DNA of 45,086 bases from Gammaproteobacteria bacterium (GTDB lineage Bacteria > Pseudomonadota > Gammaproteobacteria > GCF-002020875), in the NCBI GenBank assembly GCA_018648825.1, contig JABGQL010000100.1, forward strand, positions 1 to 45,086. The letters run 5' to 3'. A program made the position numbers and the translations under genes. Below the pieces are notes generated by a model. It was not told the DNA's origin. It did no database searches and saw nothing but the letters and a program-made list of their open reading frames with translations. Of this stretch, positions 8,050 to 20,404 are shown piece after piece (within the stretch, counting starts at the first letter, position 1; every line of letters begins with the position of its first letter).

Positions 8050-10092
8050 CTACGCAACAGAGTGGTAGTGTTCACCTTGTGGTATCCAACGCTGGATCAA
8101 TCGATCTATTCGTGTGGGATCACCTTGTAGCAGCTGTGGGGCGATCTGCTCCAGTTGTGGCAACAGGTGCTGGTCCAGTGTTAGGTCTGCGATCTTCAGC
8201 TGGAGTTGTCCAGTTTGACGTCGTCCCAACAGCTCGCCGGGGCCTCGCATCTGAAGGTCTTTGCGGGCGATCTCAAAACCATCATTGGAGTTGCGGATGG
8301 TCTCTAACCGCTCTTTGGCTACTGCGCTTAACGGAGAGCGGTACATCAGCACACAACTACTCGCCTCACTGCCACGTCCAACACGACCACGTAGCTGGTG
8401 GAGTTGAGAGAGGCCGAGACGCTCAGCATTTTCGATAACCATCAGACTGGCGTTGGGTACATCAACACCCACCTCAATGACCGTAGTGGCAACCAGAATA
8501 TGCAGCTCTCTGGCGTGGAAGCGGGCCATCTCGGCCTCTTTCTCTGTGGCAGAGAGCCGTCCATGGACCAGTCCAATGTTGAGGTCGGGGAGCTGTTTTT
8601 GCAGTTCAGCGGCCTGTTCAGTGGCTGCTTGGCACTCCAGCAGCTCAGACTCTTCAACCAGTGGGCAGACCCAGTAGACCTGCCGCCCCTGCTGGCAGTT
8701 ACTGTGGATTCGCTGAACCACCTCATCACGGCGGCTCTCGGGGATAGTCACGGTTGTTATCGGGGTGCGACCGGGGGGGAGCTCATCGATCACACTGCTA
8801 TCCAGATCCGCATAGAAGGTCATTGCTAAGGTGCGAGGAATAGGGGTTGCGGTCATGATCAGCTGGTGGGGGCTGTAGCTGCCCTGCTCCCCCTTCTGTT
8901 GCAGTGCGTAGCGCTGGTCGACCCCAAAACGGTGCTGCTCATCAATAATCACCAGAGCCAGAGCGTGGAACTGAACTGCATCCTGAAATAGCGCATGGGT
9001 ACCGACTACAATTTTCAGTGCACCACTTTGTAGCTGCTCTAAGATCGGTTTGCGTTCGGTTTTTCTCATGCTGCCGCTGAGCAGCCCCACCTCAATGCCG
9101 AGTGGAAGCAGTAAGCTCTGTAGTGTCTGCTGGTGCTGTGTAGCGAGTAGTTCGGTGGGGGCCATGAGTGCACACTGTTGGCCTGACTCCACGGCATGGA
9201 GTGCAGCACAGAGTGCAACCAGTGTCTTGCCTGACCCTACATCCCCCTGTAGCAGGCGCTGCATGGGCCAGCTGTTTTTTAGATCAGCAAAGATCTCATC
9301 AATGGTGCGTTGCTGTGCACGGGTTAAGCTAAAGGGGAGCTGCTGCAGAAGGCGGTCGAGCAGAGTCCGTTGGGGGGAGAGTACAATGGCATGCTCTTTA
9401 CGGCTCTTTTGTCGTAGCTGCTGCATCGAGAGGTGATGGGCCAACAGCTCCTCTAGCGCGATGCGTTCACGGCAGCGTTTAAACACCTCTGCCCCTGCAG
9501 TGGCATCGGGGCGATGCAGGGTGCTTAATGCCTGCTGTAGTGGTGGCAGGTTTCTCTGTAGGGCAGTGGGGAGTAGCTCCTTTACCTCATGGAGTGCGCG
9601 CTGTAGTGCTTGCGTGGTGAGTGAGAACAGTGTGCGCTGGTGAAGCCCCTCGGTCATGGGGTAGATTGGGGTGAGAGCCTGCTCCAGTGGTGGAGGTGAT
9701 TTATCAAGCAGCTGATACTCGGGGTGGGCCATCTCCATTCCCGATTTTCCCCGCCGTGCGGTGCCAAAACAGCGGATCTTGCGTCCGTTTTGTAGTGCTG
9801 CCTGCTGCCCTTTATTGAAGTGAAATAGACGAATGGTGAGGCTGTCACTCTCATCTTCCACGCTGCAGACTAGGCTGCGCCTTCGCCCGAAGCGAATTGT
9901 TGTTCCTGTAATGATCCCCTCTATCTGCTGCTCTTCATTGTGTAATAGTGCGGCAATGGGGGTGAGGGTGGTGCGGTCTTGGTAGCGTAGTGGCAGGTGA
10001 AAGAGTAGATCAGAGACACTGCGTATCTGCAGTTTCTCTAAGCGCTCGGAGAGTTTTGGCCCTACGCCGCGTAGTGTTGTGACCGGCTCCAT
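8050..10092 (-). CDS. recG: ATP-dependent DNA helicase RecG
   Basis: TLRGVGPKLSERLEKL, LLQGDVGSGKTLVA, DEQHRFGVDQR, TATPIPRTLAM, QLRGRVGRG, MRGPGELLGRRQTG. Confidence 0.97.
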   Translation of the reverse strand: MEPVTTLRGVGPKLSERLEKLQIRSVSDLLFHLPLRYQDRTTLTPIAALLHNEEQQIEGIITGTTIRFGRRRSLVCSVEDESDSLTIRLFHFNKGQQAALQNGRKIRCFGTARRGKSGMEMAHPEYQLLDKSPPPLEQALTPIYPMTEGLHQRTLFSLTTQALQRALHEVKELLPTALQRNLPPLQQALSTLHRPDATAGAEVFKRCRERIALEELLAHHLSMQQLRQKSRKEHAIVLSPQRTLLDRLLQQLPFSLTRAQQRTIDEIFADLKNSWPMQRLLQGDVGSGKTLVALCAALHAVESGQQCALMAPTELLATQHQQTLQSLLLPLGIEVGLLSGSMRKTERKPILEQLQSGALKIVVGTHALFQDAVQFHALALVIIDEQHRFGVDQRYALQQKGEQGSYSPHQLIMTATPIPRTLAMTFYADLDSSVIDELPPGRTPITTVTIPESRRDEVVQRIHSNCQQGRQVYWVCPLVEESELLECQAATEQAAELQKQLPDLNIGLVHGRLSATEKEAEMARFHARELHILVATTVIEVGVDVPNASLMVIENAERLGLSQLHQLRGRVGRGSEASSCVLMYRSPLSAVAKERLETIRNSNDGFEIARKDLQMRGPGELLGRRQTGQLQLKIADLTLDQHLLPQLEQIAPQLLQGDPTRIDRLIQRWIPQGEHYHSVA

Positions 10093-10102
10093 CTCTGTGT
10101 GG

Positions 10103-12325
10103 TTACCCCTTGAGTCGCTGGATGGTTAGCACCGGCCTCAGTTTGCGGATGTTGCGAATAATCTTTGCCAGATGTTTACGGTCGCGCACCCGCAGGGTGA
10201 AATTGATGAGGTTGGTACGCCCATCTTGGTCGTCGATTGATACGTTATCGATGTTGGAGTCCAGCTCTGAGATGGTGGAGGCGATGATTGCTAGTACGCC
10301 CCGTTTGTTGGCGACCTCTACACGGATTTCGGTGGGAAGATCTTGCTCTCCCTTGGAGGACCACTCGGCAGAGACCCAGCGTTCTGGATGGCTGTCCATT
10401 TTTGCGCCATTTTTACAGTCGCTACGGTGTACCACCAACCCTTTTCCAGAGCTGATGTGGCCGATAATCGGATCTCCTGGGATGGGGTGGCAGCAGTTGG
10501 CAAAGTGGACCACCATCCCCTCTGCACCGCGAATCATCAATGGGCGAGCGCCATCAGACTGGCGAATATGCAACCGGCGTTTCAGTAGCGGTGAGAGCAT
10601 GGATAGTGGGTTCCAGCGCCGCTGCTTCTTTGCTGAAGGCTCTTTGATCTCGTGGCTCCCACCCTTGATGCAGCACTGAACCAAAGAACTTGAAACCAAC
10701 TCGGCCATGCGCAGCCCCATCCCAATCTCATTGTGAAGGTGCTCTAAAGAGTCGAGCTGAAGCTTCTGCAACAGGGGCGTCAGATCCATCTTCTTGAGCC
10801 GTTTCTTGGAGATGTTTTGGCGTGAGAGAGCCTTCATCAGTAGCCGCTCACCAAGAAGAATCGCCTCCTCTTCCTGCAGGTTCTTTAGGTAGTGGCGGAT
10901 GTTGCTACGCGCCTTTCCGGTGGTGACATACTGTAGCCAGCCGGGGTGAGGGCGACTATCAGGGGCGGTGATGATCTCTACCGTCTGTCCATTGAAGAGC
11001 TGGGTATTGAGTGGTGCGGGCTTGCGGTTGATTCGTGCGGATTCAGCATGGGTGCCGATCTCCGTGTGAATGCGGAAGGCAAGGTCGAGTACAGTGGCCC
11101 CGCGTGGTAGCTCGATAATCTTCCCTTTGGGGGTGAAGACATAGACCTCATCGGGGAATAGATCGATCTTGACGCTCTCCAGAAACTCCAGAGAGTTGCC
11201 GCTGTTCTTCTGTAGATCGAGGAGGTCCTGTAACCACTGTCGTGCCCTCTTCTCTGTGGAACCGATATTGGCGGTGTTACTGCTGTCGGGATTGTCGTTT
11301 TTATAGTCCCAGTGGGCAGCGATCCCATTCTCAGAGATAGTGTGCATCTCCTCTGTACGAATCTGAATCTCCACCGGTACTCCATGGGGTCCAAACAGGA
11401 TGGTGTGCAGAGATTGGTAACCGTTTGCTTTGGGGATGGCGATGTAATCTTTGAACTTGCCAGGCAGTGGCTTGTAGATGCTATGGACGATCCCCAGCAC
11501 CTGATAGCATGCCTCCACCGTGGGCACCACAATACGGAAGGCGTAGACATCGAAGATCTCGCGGAATGGCAGGCGCTGGTCCTTCATCTTCTTGTAGAGG
11601 CTGTAGAGGTGTTTCTCTCGACCCTGTAGCTCGGCCTCTAGATCGGTCTCTAGTAGGCGGCGACGGATGGCCACCTCAATGGTGTCGAGAACCTCTTTAC
11701 GGTTGCCGCGTGCCTGTTTTACCGCCTTGGCAAGTACTCGCGCCCGCATCGGGTAGAGGTTGGAGAAGCCCAGTTCACGTAGTTCATGGGCAATCTTGCT
11801 CATCCCCAGCCGGTGGGCAATAGGGATATGAATTTCTAGGGTCTCACGTGCAATGCGGCGACGCTTTTTGGGAGGCATACCGGATAGGGTACGCATATTG
11901 TGAAGACGGTCGGCGAGCTTGATAAGGATGACACGGATATCACGGGTCATTGCCAGCATCATTTTGCGGAAGTTCTCCGCTTGTGCATGTTGCGGGCTCT
12001 CCATCTGTATGCGGGTTAGCTTGCTGACCCCATCCACCAGTTCGGTGACATCTTTACCAAACAGGTCGATCAGTTCGCTTTTGGGGTGGTCGGTATCTTC
12101 CAGTACATCATGCAGCAGGGCAGCGATGATGGTGGTGTGGTCGATATGCATCTCAGCGAGGATGCGAGCAACCTCGATGGGGTGGTAAATGTAGGGTTCA
12201 CCCGTCTTGCGGTGCTGCCCATCGTGGGCCTCCGCAGAGAAGAGATAGGCCGCATAGATCTTGCGGACCTGTTCCTGATCGAGATAGCTCTCCAAGATAG
12301 AGAGCAGGTCACTGATCAGGAACAT
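10103..12325 (-). CDS. spoT: Bifunctional (p)ppGpp synthetase/hydrolase
   Basis: HD hydrolase AALLHDVLEDT intact; synthetase region DVYAFRIVVPTVEACYQVLGIVHSIYKPLPGKFKDYIAIPKANGYQSLHT; TGS and ACT domains; next to rpoZ-gmk. Confidence 0.96.
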   Translation of the reverse strand: MFLISDLLSILESYLDQEQVRKIYAAYLFSAEAHDGQHRKTGEPYIYHPIEVARILAEMHIDHTTIIAALLHDVLEDTDHPKSELIDLFGKDVTELVDGVSKLTRIQMESPQHAQAENFRKMMLAMTRDIRVILIKLADRLHNMRTLSGMPPKKRRRIARETLEIHIPIAHRLGMSKIAHELRELGFSNLYPMRARVLAKAVKQARGNRKEVLDTIEVAIRRRLLETDLEAELQGREKHLYSLYKKMKDQRLPFREIFDVYAFRIVVPTVEACYQVLGIVHSIYKPLPGKFKDYIAIPKANGYQSLHTILFGPHGVPVEIQIRTEEMHTISENGIAAHWDYKNDNPDSSNTANIGSTEKRARQWLQDLLDLQKNSGNSLEFLESVKIDLFPDEVYVFTPKGKIIELPRGATVLDLAFRIHTEIGTHAESARINRKPAPLNTQLFNGQTVEIITAPDSRPHPGWLQYVTTGKARSNIRHYLKNLQEEEAILLGERLLMKALSRQNISKKRLKKMDLTPLLQKLQLDSLEHLHNEIGMGLRMAELVSSSLVQCCIKGGSHEIKEPSAKKQRRWNPLSMLSPLLKRRLHIRQSDGARPLMIRGAEGMVVHFANCCHPIPGDPIIGHISSGKGLVVHRSDCKNGAKMDSHPERWVSAEWSSKGEQDLPTEIRVEVANKRGVLAIIASTISELDSNIDNVSIDDQDGRTNLINFTLRVRDRKHLAKIIRNIRKLRPVLTIQRLKG

Positions 12326-12345
12326 GGGTTCAGGAGACGCTGTAA

Positions 12346-12678
12346 TCAGGCTGCCTGTTCTGTCTTGGCAGTGGCCTCTGCGGCTGCCTCTGTACTGCCT
12401 TCCGCTTCGCCCTCTTCGCCTTCGTTTCTGTTGCGGGCCTCTGAGGCAGCCATAAGATCAGCAGCTCTTGTTGCCTCATTGATCTGCTCAAGGATCTCGC
12501 GGCTCATCACCCCTTCGGAGATTTCACGTAGCGCAATGACGGTAGGTTTGTCATTGTCGAAGGGAACCAGTGGTTCAGCGCCCATAGCGATCTGACGTGC
12601 ACGCTCTGCGGCAATCAGGGTCATGTCAAATCGGTTATCAATTTTATCTAGGCAATCTTCAACGGTGATACGTGCCAT
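12346..12678 (-). CDS. rpoZ: DNA-directed RNA polymerase omega subunit
   Basis: [30 protein letters not shown]; acidic/Ala-rich C-terminal extension. Confidence 0.97.
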   Translation of the reverse strand: MARITVEDCLDKIDNRFDMTLIAAERARQIAMGAEPLVPFDNDKPTVIALREISEGVMSREILEQINEATRAADLMAASEARNRNEGEEGEAEGSTEAAAEATAKTEQAA

Positions 12679-12731
12679 CTTTGTCCACTCCAGTCGGTCA
12701 ACAATTTAAAAGGGCGGTAATTCTATATAAT

Positions 12732-14833
<2,102 letters not shown>

Positions 14834-14860
14834 CAGTTAAGGTGTCTCTTCATTCGGGTG

Positions 14861-16234
14861 TTAAAATAGTGGAAACTTTTTTCCAGCAGGCTGGAATAGC
14901 TTCTCCACCTCGTGGATGCGGCTCTTGTCTATGAGGAAGAGGATCAGATGGTCATTGGGCTGGATCACTGTATCGTGGTGTGCAATCAGCACCTCATCAT
15001 TGCGCACAATGGCCCCAATGGAGGTGCCGCGTGGCATCTTGATCTTCTCTATCGCCTTCCCCACCACCTTGGAGTCCGTGTGCACAATCGCCTCGGTCGC
15101 CTCAGCGGCACCTCGGCGCAGGGAGTGGGCCACCACCACATCACCCTGACGCACACGCGCCAACAGTGAGCTGATGGTCACCTGTTGCGGTGAGATCGCC
15201 ACGTCGATGATGTCACTCTCTACCAAGTTGGCATAAGCGGGGTTGTTGATCAGGGTCATCACCTTGTGCGCCCCGAGTCGTTTGGCGAGCATGGAGGAGA
15301 GGATGTTGGCCTCATCATCACTGGTGACGGCGATAAAGACATCGATATCCTCGATGTTCTCCTCCAATAACAGCTCTTTGTCAGCAGCATCGCCGAGGAG
15401 CACAATGGCATTATCCAGCTCCTCCGAGAGACGCTGTGCATTCTTTGCGTCGTGATCGATGATCTTTACATCAAGGTTGCCCTCAATAGCGTGAGCCAGA
15501 CTGGTGCCGATGTGGCCGCCGCCGGCAATCATAATGCTGCGATAGGGGCGGTCAGCACGGCGTAGCTCGCGCATCACCTGTCCGATGTTCTCCTTTGCGC
15601 TGATGAAGTGCACCTCATCATCCACCTCAATGATGGTTTCGCGTTTGGGGATGATGGGGCGGCCCTTGCGGAAGATGGCGGCAAAACGCATATCCACATC
15701 GGGCATATGTTCACGAATAGTCTTCAGTTCGTGTCCCACCAGTGGGCCGCCATAGTAGGCGCGTACCGTGACCAGCTGTACCTTGCCACCGGCAAAGTCG
15801 AGCACCTGTAGAGAGCCGGGGCGCTCCAGCAGTTTCTGGATGTAGTCGGTTACCACCTGCTCGGGGCTGATAAACATATCTACCAGCGCCTGCTCTTGCT
15901 GTAGCAGCTCCTTGCGATCCAAGTAGGCGGAAGCGCGTACTCGGGCAATCTTGTTGGGGGTATTGAAGAGGGTGGCAGCCATCTGGCAGGCGACCATATT
16001 GACCTCGTCGCTATCAGTTACTGCCAGTAGCATGTCCGCATCTGCCGCCCCCGCCTGCTCCAGCACGCTGGGGTGGGAGGCGTGGCCGATGATGGTGCGA
16101 ATATCGAGCCGATCCTGAAGTGCATGCAGCTTCTCGGAGTCGGTGTCGATCATGGTCACATCGTTGGATTCGAGAGCGAGGTTTTCTGCTACAGAGGCCC
16201 CAACCGAGCCCGCACCTAAAATGATGATGTTCAT
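14861..16234 (-). CDS. trkA: Trk potassium uptake system NAD-binding protein TrkA
   Basis: MNIIILGAGSVGASVAENLALESNDVTMIDTD and second IMIAGGGHIGTSLAHAIE Rossmann repeats. Confidence 0.96.
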   Translation of the reverse strand: MNIIILGAGSVGASVAENLALESNDVTMIDTDSEKLHALQDRLDIRTIIGHASHPSVLEQAGAADADMLLAVTDSDEVNMVACQMAATLFNTPNKIARVRASAYLDRKELLQQEQALVDMFISPEQVVTDYIQKLLERPGSLQVLDFAGGKVQLVTVRAYYGGPLVGHELKTIREHMPDVDMRFAAIFRKGRPIIPKRETIIEVDDEVHFISAKENIGQVMRELRRADRPYRSIMIAGGGHIGTSLAHAIEGNLDVKIIDHDAKNAQRLSEELDNAIVLLGDAADKELLLEENIEDIDVFIAVTSDDEANILSSMLAKRLGAHKVMTLINNPAYANLVESDIIDVAISPQQVTISSLLARVRQGDVVVAHSLRRGAAEATEAIVHTDSKVVGKAIEKIKMPRGTSIGAIVRNDEVLIAHHDTVIQPNDHLILFLIDKSRIHEVEKLFQPAGKKFPLF

Positions 16235-17613
16235 GTTGGCAGGTTCTTTGGATCGATATTGAGGACTTTAAGCTTGCGGTAGAGGTTGGTGCGCTCCACC
16301 CCCGCTCGCTCCGCGGTTTGCGTGACATTGCCCTGGGTGTCGAGTAGATGGTGCATCAAGTACTCATACTCAAAACGCTCCCGTGCCGCCTTCATCGGCA
16401 GGTTGAAGGTGCTCTGGTCGACTAGGCCTGCAGCGCCCCCTTGGCTTGGGGTTGTCTGCATTGAGAGCATGGGAGCCACCTCCTCCTGTGTTACCTCACC
16501 CTCTGCCCCCATAATCAGCAGCCGCTGTACCAGATTCTTCAGCTCCAACACATTACCGGGCCAAGGGTATTGGCGTAGTAGATTGAGTGCCGCCATAGAG
16601 AAGTTGCGGTAGGGGAGGTTGTGTTGGCGGTTAAAGTAGTCAACGTAGAAGTTCAACAGATCCAGTACATCCTCAGGGCGTTCCCGCAGTGCAGGGACCT
16701 GTAACGGTACCCCGTTGAGGTGGAAGTAGAGGTCTTCCCGGAAGTTGCCCGCAGAGACCTCATTGACCAGATTCTTCTGGGTGGAGGCGATGATACGGAA
16801 GTGGGGTTGAATGGGCTCCGTACCCCCCACCCGCAGAAAGCTACCCGCCTCAAGTGCCCCCATCAAGCGGGCCTGAGTGCTGGGGGCCATCTCGCCGATC
16901 TCCTCTAGAAACAGGGTGCCCTGATTGGCCTGCTCCAGCCGTCCGTAGTGGATCTGCCCATTGGATTCACTACCAAAAAGTTCGGTGTTGGTATTCTCTG
17001 AGGCGACAGATCCGGCTGAGACGATGATAAAGGGGCCGCTCTTCTGTGGGCTGTGTTGATGTATAAAACGGGCAAAAAGCTTCTTTCCAGCCCCAGATTC
17101 ACCCTGAATCAGTACCGGCATCGGGTGTTGGGCGATGCGCTCGGCATTGGACTTTACATCGGCCAGCCGCTGGCTCTTGCCGGTGGGCTCTGTAATGGTG
17201 GTCTGGCGCTCTTGCTGCAGTGAGAGGTTCTCCTGCTTGAGGCGGGAGGATTTGAGCGCGTTGTTGAGGGTCAGTAGCAGTTTTGCGAGTGAGAGCGGCT
17301 TCTCCAGAAAATCGTAGGCACCCAGACGAGTCGCCTCTACCGCGGTCTCCACGGTGCCGTGTCCAGACATCATGATGATAGGAAGGGATTCCGCATCCTC
17401 CTCACTGGACCACTCCTTGAGCAGGGTGATGCCGTCGACATCGGGCATCCAGATATCCAACAAAATAAGGTCAGGACGACGATTCTGGCATGCGCTGCGG
17501 GCAGAAGCGCCATCCTCTGCACTCTCTACCTCAAAGCCCTCATCCTCCAGAATCTCACTGACGGTGTTGCGGATCTCCGGTTCATCATCCACCACTAAAA
17601 TGTATGGCTTCAT
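16231..17613 (-). CDS. ntrX: Sigma-54-associated response regulator NtrX
   Basis: REC …LILLDIWMPDVDG; central AAA+ IQGESGAGKKLFARFIH; C-terminal Fis-type HTH; immediately downstream of ntrY. Confidence 0.88.
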   Translation of the reverse strand: MKPYILVVDDEPEIRNTVSEILEDEGFEVESAEDGASARSACQNRRPDLILLDIWMPDVDGITLLKEWSSEEDAESLPIIMMSGHGTVETAVEATRLGAYDFLEKPLSLAKLLLTLNNALKSSRLKQENLSLQQERQTTITEPTGKSQRLADVKSNAERIAQHPMPVLIQGESGAGKKLFARFIHQHSPQKSGPFIIVSAGSVASENTNTELFGSESNGQIHYGRLEQANQGTLFLEEIGEMAPSTQARLMGALEAGSFLRVGGTEPIQPHFRIIASTQKNLVNEVSAGNFREDLYFHLNGVPLQVPALRERPEDVLDLLNFYVDYFNRQHNLPYRNFSMAALNLLRQYPWPGNVLELKNLVQRLLIMGAEGEVTQEEVAPMLSMQTTPSQGGAAGLVDQSTFNLPMKAARERFEYEYLMHHLLDTQGNVTQTAERAGVERTNLYRKLKVLNIDPKNLPT

Positions 17614-19826
17614 GTTTGGCTACTCTTCTCTTCCAGACTCATCTCAATCTGGTTGGGGTTGTTGGTGTGGTGGCGGTTGGGTAACTGCAGCAAGAAGCAG
17701 CTCCCCTGCTCACGATCAATCAGTTCGATCTCGCCGTTATGCTCTTCAATGATCCGTTTCACAATGGCCAATCCTAATCCTGTCCCTTTCGGTTTGGTGG
17801 TCGCATAGGGTTCGAAAATTTGTGATCTCAGTGACTCCTCAATTCCACCGCCATTATCGCAGATTTTAATCCGTAGGGTGGCCCCCTCGGTGCTGGCGCG
17901 GAGAGTGACATCGGCAACCCGTTTTTCGCCACACGACTCCAGCCCATTTTTGATCAGATTATTGAGAATCTGGCGCAGGCGATCACTATCGGCCTCAATC
18001 TCATGCAGTGCCCCCTCGATATTCAGGGTGATATGGCCCGGGTGTTGTGCCTGATAGAGCTCAACCACCTCCTCCAGCAGCTGTGTTGGATTGACCAGAG
18101 CCAACTGTACCTTCGGTGCGCGTGCGTAGTCGGAGAAGGCCTGCACCATCCGTTTCAGGGTATCGACCTGCTGAATGATGGTGTGGGTGGCGCGGTCCAG
18201 CACCTTGCCCTCCTCGGCATCCATTTTTGAGAGGTAACGGTGGCGCAGTCGATCAGCAGAGAGCTGGATGGGGGTGAGTGGGTTTTTGATCTCATGGGCC
18301 AGACGTCGTGCCACCTCACTCCAGGCGGCATTCTTTTGTGCTGCAACCAGCTCGGTGACATCATCAAAGACCACCACATACCCCTCTAGCTCGCCATGCT
18401 CCAGAAGTGAGGTGCCGCGACAGAAGAGGTGGCGCACACCCTTGGAGGTGGTGAGCGTAATAGAGTCGCTCCACTCATGTGTCCCCTGCTGAATGTGGAG
18501 GCGCAGGGAGTCTGTCAATGGGGCAATAGTGGGGTGATCTTGAGTCACCACCCCGATGGGGGTGCCGGGGGAGGGGGTTATCTTGCTGTCGAGAATGGTG
18601 CAGGCCATGGTATTGGCACGCTCTAGCCGCCGCTGTGGGTCTAGCACCATCACCCCAGAGGAGAGGTGGGATAGGATACCCTCCAGTCGAGTGTGTTGGT
18701 GCTCAATAAAGTCTTGGCTCTCTTTGAGGTTTTTGTGGGTGTGGTCCAGATTCAGCATCATGTCGTTGAAGGACTGCACCAGAAAACCGAGGTCATCGTG
18801 TGAACTGTTGGTGATTGGCTGGTTGTAGATCCCTGCGGCGACTGATTTGGTCCCCTTCGCCAATTGATGGATGGGTGCAATCAGCCGTCGGGTGGAGTAG
18901 AAGGCGAACCAGAGTGCGCTCAATAGAGAGAGTAGTAGCAGCAGAACAAAGGCGATGTTGTGAACAGTGTTGCGCTGATCATCAAGGTAGAGTCGCTTCT
19001 TGTTGCGCATTACCGCGTCATTGATCTTCTGCTGTCCTAGCTCCAGCTGTTTGGGGATGTTGTAGTAGGAGGAGAGGATGCGGCTCTCTCCGCTATCAGA
19101 GCGTAGGTTGTGGATGGGGATCACCACGTGGAGGATCTCCCCCTGCTCTTCGTGGGTGCGTATCTTGTGGTAGTCGAGCCCCTTATTGACCTGATTGACG
19201 ATTAGCGGGTCCAGCGGTGTGGGTACCAGCTCCGGTTCTGCGATCAGGCTGCTGAATCCGATCTGCTGTCCGCTGATGTCATATAGTACCAGCTCCATCG
19301 CCTTACTCTCTTCGCGTGCCTCCTCCAGCAGCAGGTCAACCATACTGCGAGGGGGGGCAGAGAGGGCATCGCCGAGCTGGTAGAGGTTCTCAATAATGCG
19401 TTTCTTCTTCTCATTGAGTGCAGTCTTGTAGAGTTCACGTGACCCCTCTAGCGCATGTTGAATCTCCTCTTCACCGCGATCTTGCTGCTTCAGAATCTGT
19501 GTAGTGAAGAGTGAGATGATGAGGATGGGGATCAGCCCCAGTGAGACAAAGATGCCGACAAAACGGGTGTGGAGTTTTGCGCCAGCCTCACCAGCAAAGA
19601 ATTTTCGGGTCAGCTGATAGAGGCTGAGGGAGATGGTGGAGAAGAGAATGGTGAGGCCGATGATGCTGCTGATCACAATAAAGGGGAAGAGCTGGCCGAT
19701 GCTATCCGGGGTGTGGATGGCCATGGCGAGTAGTGCAAAGGCAGCGAGTGTGGCAATGGCCCCCGTAGTGGTAATAACAACAGCCAGAGGGTGTCGAATC
19801 AGGCTCCGCTTTTTTTCAGCACTCAT
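17610..19826 (-). CDS. ntrY: Sensor histidine kinase NtrY
   Basis: TM segments, HAMP, PAS, SEVARRLAHEIKNPLTPIQLSADRLRHRYLSK H box, DNGGGI, GTGLGLAIVKRI. Confidence 0.9.
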   Translation of the reverse strand: MSAEKKRSLIRHPLAVVITTTGAIATLAAFALLAMAIHTPDSIGQLFPFIVISSIIGLTILFSTISLSLYQLTRKFFAGEAGAKLHTRFVGIFVSLGLIPILIISLFTTQILKQQDRGEEEIQHALEGSRELYKTALNEKKKRIIENLYQLGDALSAPPRSMVDLLLEEAREESKAMELVLYDISGQQIGFSSLIAEPELVPTPLDPLIVNQVNKGLDYHKIRTHEEQGEILHVVIPIHNLRSDSGESRILSSYYNIPKQLELGQQKINDAVMRNKKRLYLDDQRNTVHNIAFVLLLLLSLLSALWFAFYSTRRLIAPIHQLAKGTKSVAAGIYNQPITNSSHDDLGFLVQSFNDMMLNLDHTHKNLKESQDFIEHQHTRLEGILSHLSSGVMVLDPQRRLERANTMACTILDSKITPSPGTPIGVVTQDHPTIAPLTDSLRLHIQQGTHEWSDSITLTTSKGVRHLFCRGTSLLEHGELEGYVVVFDDVTELVAAQKNAAWSEVARRLAHEIKNPLTPIQLSADRLRHRYLSKMDAEEGKVLDRATHTIIQQVDTLKRMVQAFSDYARAPKVQLALVNPTQLLEEVVELYQAQHPGHITLNIEGALHEIEADSDRLRQILNNLIKNGLESCGEKRVADVTLRASTEGATLRIKICDNGGGIEESLRSQIFEPYATTKPKGTGLGLAIVKRIIEEHNGEIELIDREQGSCFLLQLPNRHHTNNPNQIEMSLEEKSSQT

Positions 19827-20404
19827 GGGGTTTTTACCTTGGGGATTGGTAGTGTGTGCCAGCCGCTATCGAGCTTCCACTGTGGCCACAGATAGGGGGT
19901 GTAGAGATAGGGGCGGATTAGACCGGGGAGGGCAGAGCCATCCAGTGAGGCGCGAACTCTGGCCTGATAGTTACTGTTTCTCTCTAACGTGTTGCGATCA
20001 ATATTGAGCGCTGTATGGCGTCGTTCCATACGTGCCAGCGCATCACTAAGGTTGTCATAGGTGCCGTGGGTGTTGTTCTGCAGACTGATCAGATAGTAGC
20101 GGTTGGTAAACTCCCGATAGCTGAGAATAAAACGGTGCTCGATGGTGTGGGTGATCGGGTTCTCCTCCCACAGTGGCTTCATCTCCTCAATGCGGTACTC
20201 GGCATGAAATACCAGTGGAATTCCATTTTTCATCGCATCGATCACCTCATTGCCAAGCTCATACTTAAACTCGACATTGACCCAGATACGGCTGTCGCTC
20301 TCATAAAGCTTTGGCTCGGAGAGGGTGATCCCTGCACTGCTTACCGAGGCAAACAGAGAGAGCAGTGCAGAGAAGAGCAGGGGTAACAGCAGGGGCTGTT
20401 TCAC
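19823..20404 (-). CDS. DUF4390 domain-containing exported protein
   Basis: Signal peptide; VNVEFKYELGNEVIDAMKNGIPLVFHAEYRIE…SYREFTNRYYLIS; conserved position between rsmB and ntrY. Confidence 0.85.
   Translation of the reverse strand: MKQPLLLPLLFSALLSLFASVSSAGITLSEPKLYESDSRIWVNVEFKYELGNEVIDAMKNGIPLVFHAEYRIEEMKPLWEENPITHTIEHRFILSYREFTNRYYLISLQNNTHGTYDNLSDALARMERRHTALNIDRNTLERNSNYQARVRASLDGSALPGLIRPYLYTPYLWPQWKLDSGWHTLPIPKVKTP

Noticed and set aside
8079-9643. Plus-strand ORFs antisense to recG
   Set aside because: Low-complexity translations wholly inside a well-supported minus-strand gene; no recognisable domains.
10978-11550. 190-aa minus-strand ORF inside spoT in another frame
   Set aside because: Overlaps the conserved SpoT synthetase frame; Ser/Pro/Arg-rich shadow translation.
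10103-12325. Possible RelA (synthetase-only) instead of SpoT
   Set aside because: HD hydrolase motif AALLHDVLEDT is intact and the gene sits in rpoZ-spoT-recG order.
16231-17613. Calling the sigma-54 regulator NtrC
   Set aside because: Overlapping an NtrY-type membrane kinase and followed by trkA, the arrangement typical of NtrX.
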